Of a stretch of DNA of 64,000 bases, positions 34,944 to 43,227 are shown piece after piece. The notes beneath the pieces were generated by a model. That model was not told the origin of the DNA. It did no database searches and worked only from the letters and a program-made list of their open reading frames with translations. The first letter of the stretch is position 1. Every line of letters starts with the position of its first letter. The stretch spans positions 62,001-126,000 of the forward strand of contig JAEUTZ010000004.1 in NCBI GenBank assembly GCA_016787725.1, read 5' to 3'. The translations under genes were made by a program, and so were the position numbers. Origin of the DNA: Cyclobacteriaceae bacterium. GTDB lineage: Bacteria; Bacteroidota; Bacteroidia; Cytophagales; Cyclobacteriaceae.

Positions 34944-35651
34944 TCAGTTACTTAGATTTTTTGCAACCTCCTCCCAATTAACAACATTCCACCAGTTGGC
35001 CACATACTCATTGCGTTTATTCTGGTATTTCAAATAGTAGGCATGTTCCCACACATCCAACGCCAGGAGCGGAGAGCCTTTCAGTTCACTCACATCCATA
35101 AGCGGATTGTCTTGATTGGGAGTAGAGCCAACCCTTAACGAGTTACCATCTTTCACTAACCAGGCCCAACCAGAGCCAAAGCGTGTAAGGGCGGCTTGGG
35201 TAAACACTTCTTTGAACTTATCAAACGAACCAAATGAACTCTGAATTGCCTCGGCAACTTTTCCGGTAGGTCCGGTACTTGTGGGCTTCATTACCTGCCA
35301 AAAAAAATTGTGATTCCATGCACCCCCTCCGTTATTACGCGCCTTGGCGGATAGTTTTGAAATATTGTTAAAAAAATCCTTTTCAGAAGCATAAGAAATA
35401 TTCTCCGCGGTGATAGCATCATTCACATTTTTAATGTAGGCAGCATGATGTTTCCCATAATGAATCTCCATCGTTAGTCCATCGATGTGCGGTTCTAAGG
35501 CCTGGCTGGGATAGGGAAGTAGAACTTGAGTAAATTGCAACGGAGCCATCTCGTTCGTAAGGAAGTGAGCATGGGAAATCAGGGGTGTCGTTAGAGCAAC
35601 GGAAGCAGTCATGGATTGCTTGACAAAATTTCTGCGACTAATCGGTTTCAT
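34944..35651 (-). CDS. Superoxide dismutase (Fe/Mn family) with Tat signal peptide
   Basis: A 235-residue iron/manganese superoxide dismutase converting superoxide to oxygen and peroxide. The first ~35 residues are a twin-arginine signal: S-R-R-N-F-V-K matches the S-R-R-x-F-L-K consensus and is followed by a hydrophobic stretch. The four metal ligands are visible: His in M-E-I-H-Y-G-K-H-H, His in A-W-N-H-N-F-F-W, and Asp and His in L-D-V-W-E-H-A-Y-Y. A Gln in T-P-N-Q-D-N-P resembles the Mn-type second-sphere glutamine, so Mn or either metal is likely. Export implies a periplasmic or surface role. Confidence 0.93.
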   Translation of the reverse strand: MKPISRRNFVKQSMTASVALTTPLISHAHFLTNEMAPLQFTQVLLPYPSQALEPHIDGLTMEIHYGKHHAAYIKNVNDAITAENISYASEKDFFNNISKLSAKARNNGGGAWNHNFFWQVMKPTSTGPTGKVAEAIQSSFGSFDKFKEVFTQAALTRFGSGWAWLVKDGNSLRVGSTPNQDNPLMDVSELKGSPLLALDVWEHAYYLKYQNKRNEYVANWWNVVNWEEVAKNLSN

Positions 35652-35760
35652 CTTGCTAAATGTTTAAAGGTAGTGTTGCTAAAATCGTGCCTGAGTATTG
35701 TGGTGATGGGTAAATTTACCTAAAAATAATTAGCTTGCACTACCTTCAATGTTATTGAAT

Positions 35761-36732
35761 ATGGCCGATATTCTTTATGACACAATCCCTTCACTTGACC
35801 TGGAAGATTTTACCAGCAGCGATCCCGTTCGAAAGAGGAACTTTGTTCAACAACTGGGTGATGCTTATAACAACATTGGTTTTGTTGCCATCCGCAACCA
35901 CTATTTATCCGATGAGCTTTCGACACGGTTATATACGATCATAAAAAAGTTTTATGCGCTACCCGATACCGTAAAGCAGCGGTATGAAATTGCCGGGCTA
36001 GCTGGCCAGCGTGGCTACATTGGCAAAGGGAAAGAACACGCAAAGGGTCGCAACACCGGGGATCTGAAGGAATTTTATCATGTCGGGCAAGAGGTGTTGG
36101 ACAATGATCCCATCAAAGTGGAATATCCAGACAACGTATGGCCTCAGGAATTACCCGAGTTTAAAGAAATCGCACTTGATGTATATAAACGTCTGGAAAA
36201 GACCGGGGTGCAAATGCTTCGCGCGATTGCGCTTTATTTGAATTTGCCGGAAAATTACTTTGACGACAAGGTACATCATGGGAACAGCATTTTGAGACCA
36301 ATTCATTATTTTCCAATTGAAGATCCGGATTCCGTGCCAGCCGATGCGGTGCGGGCAGCTGAACATGGAGATATTAATTTGATTACACTGTTGATGGGTG
36401 CCAGCGCAGATGGTTTGCAGGTATTGCGCAGAGATGGCAAATGGATCCCCATCACCGCCTTACCGGAACAACTGGTAGTGAATGTGGGCGATATGTTGGA
36501 GCGACTGACCAATAAGAAATTGAAGTCTACAATTCACCGGGTCGTTAATCCACCTCGTCATTTAATGAATACGCCCCGGTATTCAATTCCCTTTTTCATG
36601 CACCCCCGGTCGGAAATGAGTTTGGCGGCATTGCCTTCGTGTGTTGATGCCAGTCATCCAAAATTGTGGGAAGATATTACGGCAGGCGAATTTTTAAACC
36701 AACGACTCAGAGAAATTGGACTGAAAAAATAA
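35761..36732 (+). CDS. Isopenicillin N synthase-like Fe(II)/2-oxoglutarate-type oxygenase
   Basis: 323 residues with the jelly-roll oxygenase core. The iron ligands are H-G-D (in A-A-E-H-G-D-I-N-L) near residue 206 and the distal His in S-T-I-H-R-V near 262; R-Y-S-I-P-F-F near 278 binds the co-substrate carboxylate. The start M-A-D-I-L-Y-D-T-I-P is taken at 35761. Such proteins are common in bacteria outside beta-lactam producers, with mostly unknown substrates. The chromate transporter gene follows after 10 bases. Confidence 0.88.
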   Translation: MADILYDTIPSLDLEDFTSSDPVRKRNFVQQLGDAYNNIGFVAIRNHYLSDELSTRLYTIIKKFYALPDTVKQRYEIAGLAGQRGYIGKGKEHAKGRNTGDLKEFYHVGQEVLDNDPIKVEYPDNVWPQELPEFKEIALDVYKRLEKTGVQMLRAIALYLNLPENYFDDKVHHGNSILRPIHYFPIEDPDSVPADAVRAAEHGDINLITLLMGASADGLQVLRRDGKWIPITALPEQLVVNVGDMLERLTNKKLKSTIHRVVNPPRHLMNTPRYSIPFFMHPRSEMSLAALPSCVDASHPKLWEDITAGEFLNQRLREIGLKK

Positions 36733-36742
36733 ATTTCAAGAC

Positions 36743-37957
36743 TTGGTACAGCGGATACGCTATATCATCTTTTTAAAAGATGTATTCTTACTTTCCGTCA
36801 CTTGCTTTGGTGGTCCCCAGGCGCACATCGCTCATTTTCAAAATATTCTGGTTAAAAAGCGAAAGTATATTTCTGAGCATGACCTTATCGAATTGAATTC
36901 GTTGTGCCAGGTAGTGCCGGGCCCCACCTCTACACAAACACTCTCCGCCATTGGATATAAATTGGGAGGCCCTTCACTAGCCTATCTGACCCTGTTAATC
37001 TGGTTGTTGCCATCGGTAGTAATAATGACAGCGGCCGGCATTTTAATGAATGTTTTTGTCACGAAAAATACATCCTTGGGCTTTACCCGGTTTATTCAAC
37101 CCATGGCGGTGGGACTGGTAGCCTATGCAGCGTATGCAATCAGTATTAAAACGATAACCACTACTCGTGCTTTCGTGCTTATGATTTTCGCAGGTGTGGC
37201 TACTTATTTTATTAAATCTCCGGTGGTCTTTCCGATTGTACTGCTCATTGCAGGAGTAATAACAGCCTTGAATTATAAAGCGCATCCGCGAGAGGAGAAA
37301 AAGCGATTTGAAATTTCGTGGTCTAATTTTTTACTGTGGGCTGGGGTATTGATTTTTGCCGCGTTGTTAGGTTGGGCTACCAAAGGAATTCCGGAGTTGA
37401 CCTTACCCATTCGCTTATTTGAAAACTTCTATCGTAACGGCAGTCTGATTTTTGGCGGGGGCCAGGTGTTAACACCCATGCTGTATACGGAGTTTGTTCA
37501 GTTTGCTCCTAAGCAGTACCTAACTTCCCAGGAGTTTCTCTCAGGATACGCATTGGTACAAGGGTTACCCGGACCTGTTTTCTCGTTCAGTGCTTATATC
37601 GGTGCATTGGCCATGCGCGAGTATGGCGTCTTAGGTGAGATCATTGGCTCCATCATGTCGGTTGCGGGCATTTTTTTGCCGGGTACATTTTTGATTTTTT
37701 TCATGATTCGCATCTGGGAAAGTCTAAAAAAATTCAGACCCATCCGGGCCTCATTGGAAGGCATTAATGCAGCCAACGCAGGATTGGTTGCCGCGGCTGC
37801 TGTATTGCTATTTCAACCATTGGTGGCACACCAGTCGGTGGAGGTAGTGATCCTGAATGCCGTGTTTGCATTGGCCGCTTTTGCTCTTACCGCCTTTACC
37901 AGAGTGCCTTCGTGGGCAATTATTTTGGTAGGCCTGCTTTGCGGTATTATCATTTAG
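36743..37957 (+). CDS. chrA: Chromate transporter (ChrA family)
   Basis: 404 residues with two similar halves of about five to six membrane segments, the CHR fusion layout. Each half has the family motif: F-G-G-P-Q-A-H in the first and F-G-G-G-Q-V-L in the second, with V-V-P-G-P-T-S-T-Q and V-Q-G-L-P-G-P-V-F-S. Members export chromate, sometimes sulfate. The start is a TTG at 36743; the frame has no ATG that keeps the first helix. A strong hairpin terminator follows at 37973. Actual substrate is inferred from family. Confidence 0.88.
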   Translation: MVQRIRYIIFLKDVFLLSVTCFGGPQAHIAHFQNILVKKRKYISEHDLIELNSLCQVVPGPTSTQTLSAIGYKLGGPSLAYLTLLIWLLPSVVIMTAAGILMNVFVTKNTSLGFTRFIQPMAVGLVAYAAYAISIKTITTTRAFVLMIFAGVATYFIKSPVVFPIVLLIAGVITALNYKAHPREEKKRFEISWSNFLLWAGVLIFAALLGWATKGIPELTLPIRLFENFYRNGSLIFGGGQVLTPMLYTEFVQFAPKQYLTSQEFLSGYALVQGLPGPVFSFSAYIGALAMREYGVLGEIIGSIMSVAGIFLPGTFLIFFMIRIWESLKKFRPIRASLEGINAANAGLVAAAAVLLFQPLVAHQSVEVVILNAVFALAAFALTAFTRVPSWAIILVGLLCGIII

Positions 37958-37972
37958 TATGCCTACCAAATA

Positions 37973-38002
37973 AAAAACCCCGGTTCTAAGGCCGGGGTTT
38001 TT
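37973..38002. terminator. Bidirectional intrinsic terminator
   Basis: Perfect 11-base inverted repeat (AAAAACCCCGG / CCGGGGTTTTT) around an 8-base loop. The A-run on one arm and T-run on the other let it stop transcription from both the chromate transporter gene (plus) and tonB (minus), which converge here. Confidence 0.88.
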
Positions 38003-38020
38003 GTGATTTAATTAGTGCTC

Positions 38021-38695
38021 TTATCCCAATTTAAAGATGATCGGGATAACCATTTTCTGTCTTACAGGCTTACCTCTTTGTTTGCCAGGTTTCCAGGCAG
38101 GGGCACTTTGTACAATGCGAACAGCTTCTTCATCGCATCCGGCTCCAATACCTTTTAAAGTCTTAACATCCACAATCGAACCATCACGGTTAACAACGAA
38201 TTCTACGAAAACCCGACCTTCAACACCCATTCTTCGGGCCTGTGCCGGGTATTTAATTTTTTCACCAACATATTTGTAGAAAGCGCCCATTCCTCCTTTC
38301 GGTTCAGCCGACTCTTCCACTACGCTGAAAATCTCATCTACGTTTTCCTTCTCTTCAACCGCAGCAACAATAACCTCTTCCACCTTAGTTTCTTCCGTTA
38401 CTTCAACATCAAACTTTAAGTTGAGGTCTTCCTTGATTTCTTCTTCATCGGGGACTTCAACGATTTGTGGTTGTTGAATAATCGGTGCGGGTGGGGGTGG
38501 TTGTTCGGTGGGAGGCACTTCGATCATTTCTTCGAAGATGTTGGCATTTTTACCCTGCAAATCAACCAGACTCTCATCATAAGACTTCCATTCAAAAGCC
38601 ATGAAGGTGAGCGCCATGGTTACCAACAAACCGATGCTGAAAAAGAAGCTGGTCTTTTTCGTTAAATCGGCCTTTTCAGTCTTTTTTGCTTCCAT
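38021..38695 (-). CDS. tonB: Energy transducer TonB
   Basis: 224 residues. Residues 1-15 are cytoplasmic, a membrane helix follows at about 17-35 (S-F-F-F-S-I-G-L-L-V-T-M-A), then a proline-rich and Glu-rich periplasmic spacer (P-P-T-E-Q-P-P-P-P-A-P), and the TonB C-terminal domain from about 140 with I-K-Y-P-A-Q-A-R-R, G-C-D-E-E-A-V-R-I-V and V-I-P-I-I-F-K-L. It would pass ExbB/ExbD energy to outer-membrane receptors. No exbBD lies nearby. The Met start follows an A/T-rich region with a good promoter match. Confidence 0.94.
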   Translation of the reverse strand: MEAKKTEKADLTKKTSFFFSIGLLVTMALTFMAFEWKSYDESLVDLQGKNANIFEEMIEVPPTEQPPPPAPIIQQPQIVEVPDEEEIKEDLNLKFDVEVTEETKVEEVIVAAVEEKENVDEIFSVVEESAEPKGGMGAFYKYVGEKIKYPAQARRMGVEGRVFVEFVVNRDGSIVDVKTLKGIGAGCDEEAVRIVQSAPAWKPGKQRGKPVRQKMVIPIIFKLG

Positions 38696-38723
38696 ACGAT
38701 GCTAATTTCGGGTTTAGGAACTT

Positions 38724-38731
38724 CAAATATA
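38724..38731 (-). promoter_or_regulatory. Bacteroidota-type -7 element TATATTTG for tonB
   Basis: Minus-strand TATATTTG, exact match to TAnnTTTG, 28 bases before the tonB ATG. No convincing -33 TTTG is seen at standard spacing. Confidence 0.5.
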
Positions 38732-38790
38732 ACATTAGAATGCTCTTGGGGCCAGCCAGTCACAGAAAATTGAAGAATTTTTAAGAGGTA

Positions 38791-39534
38791 TTATTTACGA
38801 TTTCCGTAGAAAAGTGTGAAAAAAACGGTTGGGAATACCGCTTTATTCTCTGCCGTGGGCATAAGCATGATTTCATTGAAATAGGAGTCCACCAAAACAC
38901 CCACCTCAAAACCAGTTACCTGACTTTTTAAAAAACCTAACTCAAAATTTAAGGCGGCTTTCAAATTAAGACCAATTTGAACGTTTGATTCACCCAGTCC
39001 TTCAAACAGATTCCCCGTGCCTAGAATATTATTGAAAGTGTGGTTAGGGTTGTTTGGATCGTATTGTTCGTGCTGCGAAGAAAAGAAACTATTGTCAACG
39101 GTGCGTTCAATATAGTAGGGGGCCACCAGGCTAATGGAAGGTCCTCCGGCAAAGACTGCTTTGATTTCTACCCCTTGCTGGGGGGCTTTGGTGAAAAGTA
39201 TAAAATCCCGACCGTATTGAAAACGAAATGCATAGAGGTAATTACTCTTGCCATATATAAAAAAGTTGCCCGTATAGGCCGAACTAACCCGAACTTCTTG
39301 CGGGTTTTTAACATTCATAATCTCCAGCCCAAAAGACTCCAGAACCTGGTCTTTAACCTTTCTTGCTTTTTTAAAGGTGAAGCCTCCAATTAAACCACCC
39401 GCTGAATTCTTGTTAATGCCCCAGGTAAATTCCGAATTGTATTCATAGCTGTCCTGGGTTTGTGCCTGAACCGACAGAGCCCCTGACAGAATAATAATAC
39501 CGAAGCCAATTATTGCTTGCCTGATACCAGCCAC
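38791..39534 (-). CDS. Hypothetical outer-membrane beta-barrel-like protein
   Basis: 247 residues. A signal peptide (cleavage near V-Q-A-Q) precedes a sequence of alternating hydrophobic/aromatic stretches typical of a small beta-barrel (F-T-W-G-I-N, G-G-L-I-G-G-F-T-F, F-F-I-Y-G-K, F-R-F-Q-Y-G), ending with F-F-T-L-F-Y-G-N-R-K. No named family recognised. It is flanked by tonB downstream and the divergent osmC gene upstream. It may be an outer-membrane protein, but function is unknown. Confidence 0.72.
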   Translation of the reverse strand: MAGIRQAIIGFGIIILSGALSVQAQTQDSYEYNSEFTWGINKNSAGGLIGGFTFKKARKVKDQVLESFGLEIMNVKNPQEVRVSSAYTGNFFIYGKSNYLYAFRFQYGRDFILFTKAPQQGVEIKAVFAGGPSISLVAPYYIERTVDNSFFSSQHEQYDPNNPNHTFNNILGTGNLFEGLGESNVQIGLNLKAALNFELGFLKSQVTGFEVGVLVDSYFNEIMLMPTAENKAVFPTVFFTLFYGNRK

Positions 39535-39591
39535 TTTTCTTTTCTTGAATGTTAAAATTAATGTAACTAACGCAGAAATAATAGTCTTGTT

Positions 39592-39999
39592 ATGAATCCT
39601 ATGGCTACGGTGGAATATCTGGGAGGGTTAAGAACCCAGGCAAAACACCTAAAATCGGGGAATTTACTTACAACCGATGCCCCCGTGGATAACCTGGGCA
39701 AGGGAGAGGCTTTTAGCCCAACGGATATAGTTAGTGCCGCACTTTGCAGTTGTATGATGACCATCATGGGCCAGGTAGCCGACCGGGAGGGAATTCAATT
39801 AAAAGGATTGACTGCCCAGGTAGTAAAAGTGATGACCAGCAACCCAAGAAAGATTGCTGAAATTCAGATAACATTTTCTCATCCTGATTTACAAGCCACG
39901 GAAGTTCAAAAACAAAAGCTAAAGAATGCGGCAAGAACCTGCCCGGTAGCCCTTAGTCTATCGGAGGCCCTGATTCAATCCGTTACGTTTAATTTTTGA
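39592..39999 (+). CDS. OsmC/Ohr family redox protein
   Basis: A 135-residue OsmC-family protein, a peroxiredoxin-like thiol peroxidase acting on organic hydroperoxides. The two reactive cysteines are in A-L-C-S-C-M-M and A-R-T-C-P-V-A-L-S-L, at typical spacing. Family members are reduced by lipoyl or low-molecular-weight thiols. The convergent neighbour encodes a bacilliredoxin-like protein whose 3' end overlaps by 25 bases, consistent with a shared thiol-redox setting. Confidence 0.9.
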   Translation: MNPMATVEYLGGLRTQAKHLKSGNLLTTDAPVDNLGKGEAFSPTDIVSAALCSCMMTIMGQVADREGIQLKGLTAQVVKVMTSNPRKIAEIQITFSHPDLQATEVQKQKLKNAARTCPVALSLSEALIQSVTFNF

Positions 40000-40349
40000 A
40001 CAGGATCGAACTTTTCAACGACATTTTTAATCGTTGAAAAATCGATTTCAAAATGAGAACGATTGAAAATTGATTTGCCATTTTGAATAACCAGTATCTG
40101 GGGTGACTCATGCTCCACCTCGTAGGTTTCGGCAATCTGATTGGAAATGTCGCGGTATGTAAGCAGGTCCAGCAAATAGGGCTTTACCGTTGGGAGTTCT
40201 TCCTGTCTCCAATTTCTTTCCAAACGGTCCAGCGATGCCCGGCTGATGGAACAGCGTTTACTGTGTTTGAATATCACAATCGGTTGAGATCCGGATTCTG
40301 AATTTATTTTATCCAGTTGTGAGGCGTCTGTAAGAGGGGTCCAATTCAT
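39975..40349 (-). CDS. ytxJ: Monothiol bacilliredoxin-like protein YtxJ
   Basis: 124 residues with a thioredoxin-like fold. The active-site loop I-F-K-H-S-K-R-C-S-I-S near residue 28 matches the YtxJ (BrxC) bacilliredoxin motif with a single Cys, and a cis-Pro-like S-P-Q-I-L-V-I follows near 83. These proteins remove bacillithiol from oxidised proteins. bshC at 54405 in the same window indicates that bacillithiol is made. The 25-base overlap with osmC means the two genes share terminal sequence. Confidence 0.85.
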   Translation of the reverse strand: MNWTPLTDASQLDKINSESGSQPIVIFKHSKRCSISRASLDRLERNWRQEELPTVKPYLLDLLTYRDISNQIAETYEVEHESPQILVIQNGKSIFNRSHFEIDFSTIKNVVEKFDPVQKLNVTD

Positions 40350-40355
40350 ATTAAC

Positions 40356-43151
40356 TTAATCGTAAAGGTCTTTCCAAAGTTCTTTTTCTTTCTTGTCGTA
40401 ACGGGGTCTTCTTTCTTTATCCTTAACAGCATCGGGTTGAGTACTGTTTTTCTTAAATAAGTTTGACCATATCAACTTTGCATTGGTGAAAATAGTTCGT
40501 TCGCCTTTTACATTGTTGTCTTTTTGGTGGGCAAACTGGGCATCCGGAAAATGCTTCTTATCGTTGTATTTAACCATTTTGATATTTCCCTGATAGTCGC
40601 CTATGCGGGCATAAGCCCTGGCCGGTGCAATCACTTTTAACGCTTCTTTATTACTGTTAGGATTGTGACGGTAGTTCCTGGTCAGTCGGGTTTTACCTGC
40701 AAACCCTGTTGCGTCTGCAAAAGACGTTGAGTATTTGATTGTCATCTGGGCATCATCGACACTGCTGGGATTATGTTTATACGCCCAATACATTTTTATC
40801 GAACGAGAATACTCACTGGCCTTTACAGTTTCTTTGCTCGGGGGTACCCCTGGCAAGGATCCCTTGACCGCTTTTGGTTTCTGATCGGTGTCCTTTTGTT
40901 TAACGCTCACCATCAGGCCATTGACTTGATACACATTTTCATAAGGCCGGTGTTTCTTCAGGGCTTGTTCTACAGCATTCGGGTTTCTTACATATTCCCG
41001 CTTAAAGCGTGGCAGCCTGGTTTTGCCAGAATAGTTAATATCCCCGGCTTCATCACCGGTGGGTGTTCGTACCGGTATCGGTTCACCGTTATTATTCCAA
41101 AGACGTCCGCTCACACTGCCGCCCCCCTTTTCAGGTTTTTTTGTTTTCAGGTATCCTGAAAAGTCATAGCCTTCCTGATTAAATGTTTTACGAACCAAAG
41201 GAATGTTGCCTTGGTACCTATCGATCTTGCTGGCAGCATCACCCGGGGTTTTTCCTGGGATGGGCTGATTGTTATTGTTCCAAAGCCGGCCACTGACACT
41301 GCCACCACCCTTCACGGGTTTTTTTGTTTTTTGATATCCGGTAAAATCCAATCCTTCCTGACTATAGGTCTTTTTGAATTGGGGAATGTTGCCCTGATAC
41401 ATATCAATCTTTCCGGCAGCATCGCCCGGGGTTTTTCCTGGGATGGGCTGATTGTTATTGTTCCAAAGCCGGCCACTGACACTGCCTCCACCCTTCAAAG
41501 GTTTTTTTGCTTTTTGATACCCCGTAAAGTCCAATCCTTCTTGACTATAGGTCTTGGGTCGCATGCGAATGTCACCGGCATACCCATATCCCCCCTGACT
41601 AAATGCCTTAGGCTCCTGCTTCAGATTTCCTTGAAACTTACTTACCCGAGAAGACATTTCACCGGGCGACTTACCAGGTATCGGGCGGCCTTGATTGTTC
41701 CAAGATCCACTCACACTGCCACCGCCCTTAGGTAATCTTCGGGCTTTCATATTCCCTGCATAACTCAGTCCTTCCTGACTAAAGCCTTCTTCAACTCGAT
41801 TTCTTTTGATGTAGCCTTTGTAGTTAACCTGAAAGCCAGCGATTCGTTGATTCTCCGGTTGGCGTACTGGAATGGGCATGTTGTTATTATTTCTTTTCAG
41901 CCGGGCCGAAACACTGCCCCCCCCTTTCATTTTTCTTTCTGCACGAACATTACCTGTATAATTTAATCCTTGTTGGCTAAATGCAATTTCTTCTCTTCGC
42001 AAGTTACCCTTATAGTTCGCCTGCATGTCTGCGATTCGGGGATTGCCAGGGCCCTTTGCCCCCAGCGGTGCATTTCTTGCCCCCTGACGACCACTGATGC
42101 TGCCACCTCCGCCCTTAACGGGTTTGATTCCCTTCAATCGATTGAGATCTTTTCGCATGTAGGAAGCCCCCAATCCAGGCGCCCGGGCACTGATCGGTTG
42201 ATTCGATCGCAATTTTCCGGATACACTTCCACCACCTCCTTTTACTGGTTTAATGCCCCGCAGCTTATTTAGATCTTCACGCATATATCGGGCACTGAAA
42301 CCGGGGGCAATTCGCGGTGCCGAGCCGGGTATTCCTGCCACCTGATTATCTCGGCCTTTACTCCTGCGAAGAGGTTGACCGGAAATGTCACCTTTCCAGG
42401 GAAGTTCTCCTCTGCGGCTGGCAGTTTTATAACCGGACCGAAATGAACCGCTATAGGCACGATCTCCTCCGGGCCGTCTTCCGGCATAGGGTCCTTCGGC
42501 CTTAATGAGCGCGTTAGGTGGTGTTCTGAAATTTTTAGTTCTTAAAGGACCGCCTGTAATATCTGTTGTGATGGCCCGTTCTCCTTTTGAATATTTACCC
42601 CAATACACATTTTTTCGTCCGCGGGTAAGGTATGCCTGCGAATTTGACCTGGGAATCACCCTCTTTTTTTTACCAGGCGGCTCCTGCCGGGTTTGTAAGC
42701 GATTGAGACGAGAAAGTTCACGCTTGTTGGAGTAAGATTGCTCGGGTTTACGCGATGCATTATTGACAAAAGGTCCTTTCTGTGGATAAACATTAGCCCG
42801 TGCGGCTTCTGCGGATCGCGACCGAACCCGGGGAGCTGCTCCACCAATGGGCTGTCCTACCTGATCTCCGCTTCTGCGTTTTGCACGATAAGGCGATTGG
42901 GCGGTATAAACTGCTCGTTGGGCCGTAGACTGATTGCGGGTTCGAAGCTTTCTTCCGGCTATATCTTTGGTAGTTGCCTGTTCTTTTCGTTTGACAGACT
43001 TGGATCTTGTTTCCCTGATTTGCCTTTTGTTGTTGATGGGTTTACGGTCTTGAGCATAGCTGGATATGTTCACAAAAAACAGAACGACCAGCATCCCTAC
43101 CCACCGTAATGGAATGCAAAAGACTTTGATATCGTGGAGAACCTCCTTCAA
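40356..43151 (-). CDS. Large exported Gly/Arg/Lys-rich repeat protein, unknown function
   Basis: 931 residues, not recognised. The N-terminal hydrophobic stretch and A-Q site near residue 33 indicate export. The mature protein is very basic and low in hydrophobic residues. Seven copies of a K-G-G-G-S-[VI]-S-[GA] core, most about 60 residues apart, carry repeated companions such as Y-S-Q-E-G-L-D-F-T-G-Y, P-I-P-G-K-T-P-G-D and Y-Q-G-N-I. A second repeat, H-N-P-[SN]-S-x-x-x-A-[LQ], appears near the C terminus. No catalytic motif or membrane barrel is seen. It could be a structural or surface-associated filament or matrix protein; this is inference. Encoded alone between ytxJ and the E1 fusion. 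Confidence 0.8.
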   Translation of the reverse strand: MKEVLHDIKVFCIPLRWVGMLVVLFFVNISSYAQDRKPINNKRQIRETRSKSVKRKEQATTKDIAGRKLRTRNQSTAQRAVYTAQSPYRAKRRSGDQVGQPIGGAAPRVRSRSAEAARANVYPQKGPFVNNASRKPEQSYSNKRELSRLNRLQTRQEPPGKKKRVIPRSNSQAYLTRGRKNVYWGKYSKGERAITTDITGGPLRTKNFRTPPNALIKAEGPYAGRRPGGDRAYSGSFRSGYKTASRRGELPWKGDISGQPLRRSKGRDNQVAGIPGSAPRIAPGFSARYMREDLNKLRGIKPVKGGGGSVSGKLRSNQPISARAPGLGASYMRKDLNRLKGIKPVKGGGGSISGRQGARNAPLGAKGPGNPRIADMQANYKGNLRREEIAFSQQGLNYTGNVRAERKMKGGGSVSARLKRNNNNMPIPVRQPENQRIAGFQVNYKGYIKRNRVEEGFSQEGLSYAGNMKARRLPKGGGSVSGSWNNQGRPIPGKSPGEMSSRVSKFQGNLKQEPKAFSQGGYGYAGDIRMRPKTYSQEGLDFTGYQKAKKPLKGGGSVSGRLWNNNNQPIPGKTPGDAAGKIDMYQGNIPQFKKTYSQEGLDFTGYQKTKKPVKGGGSVSGRLWNNNNQPIPGKTPGDAASKIDRYQGNIPLVRKTFNQEGYDFSGYLKTKKPEKGGGSVSGRLWNNNGEPIPVRTPTGDEAGDINYSGKTRLPRFKREYVRNPNAVEQALKKHRPYENVYQVNGLMVSVKQKDTDQKPKAVKGSLPGVPPSKETVKASEYSRSIKMYWAYKHNPSSVDDAQMTIKYSTSFADATGFAGKTRLTRNYRHNPNSNKEALKVIAPARAYARIGDYQGNIKMVKYNDKKHFPDAQFAHQKDNNVKGERTIFTNAKLIWSNLFKKNSTQPDAVKDKERRPRYDKKEKELWKDLYD
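41060..42300 (-). repeat. Tandem coding repeats (period about 183 bp in best copies)
   Basis: Within the repeat protein gene, seven cores encode K-G-G-G-S-V-S-G-like units (plus-strand positions near 41106, 41288, 41471, 41707, 41903, 42090 and 42219). The copies at about 41242 and 41425 are almost identical over more than 100 bases and sit exactly 183 bases apart, keeping frame. The spacing and in-frame nature show protein repeats, not CRISPR. Confidence 0.88.
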
Positions 43152-43227
43152 ATCAGGTAAATAAACGGGCTAAGATAGCGAAAAATGCAATGTTGATTTC
43201 TTCCGGATTAGTAACGTGACCCGCGTA

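Noticed and set aside
41060-42300. Periodic repeats considered as a CRISPR array
   Set aside because: The period is about 183 bases, sequence between cores is conserved and coding, and no cas genes are nearby.
40773-42735. Several long plus-strand frames opposite the repeat protein gene (e.g. 40773-41159, 41211-41735, 41970-42272)
   Set aside because: They are antisense shadows of the repetitive gene: they repeat with the same 183-base period and have no recognisable domain.
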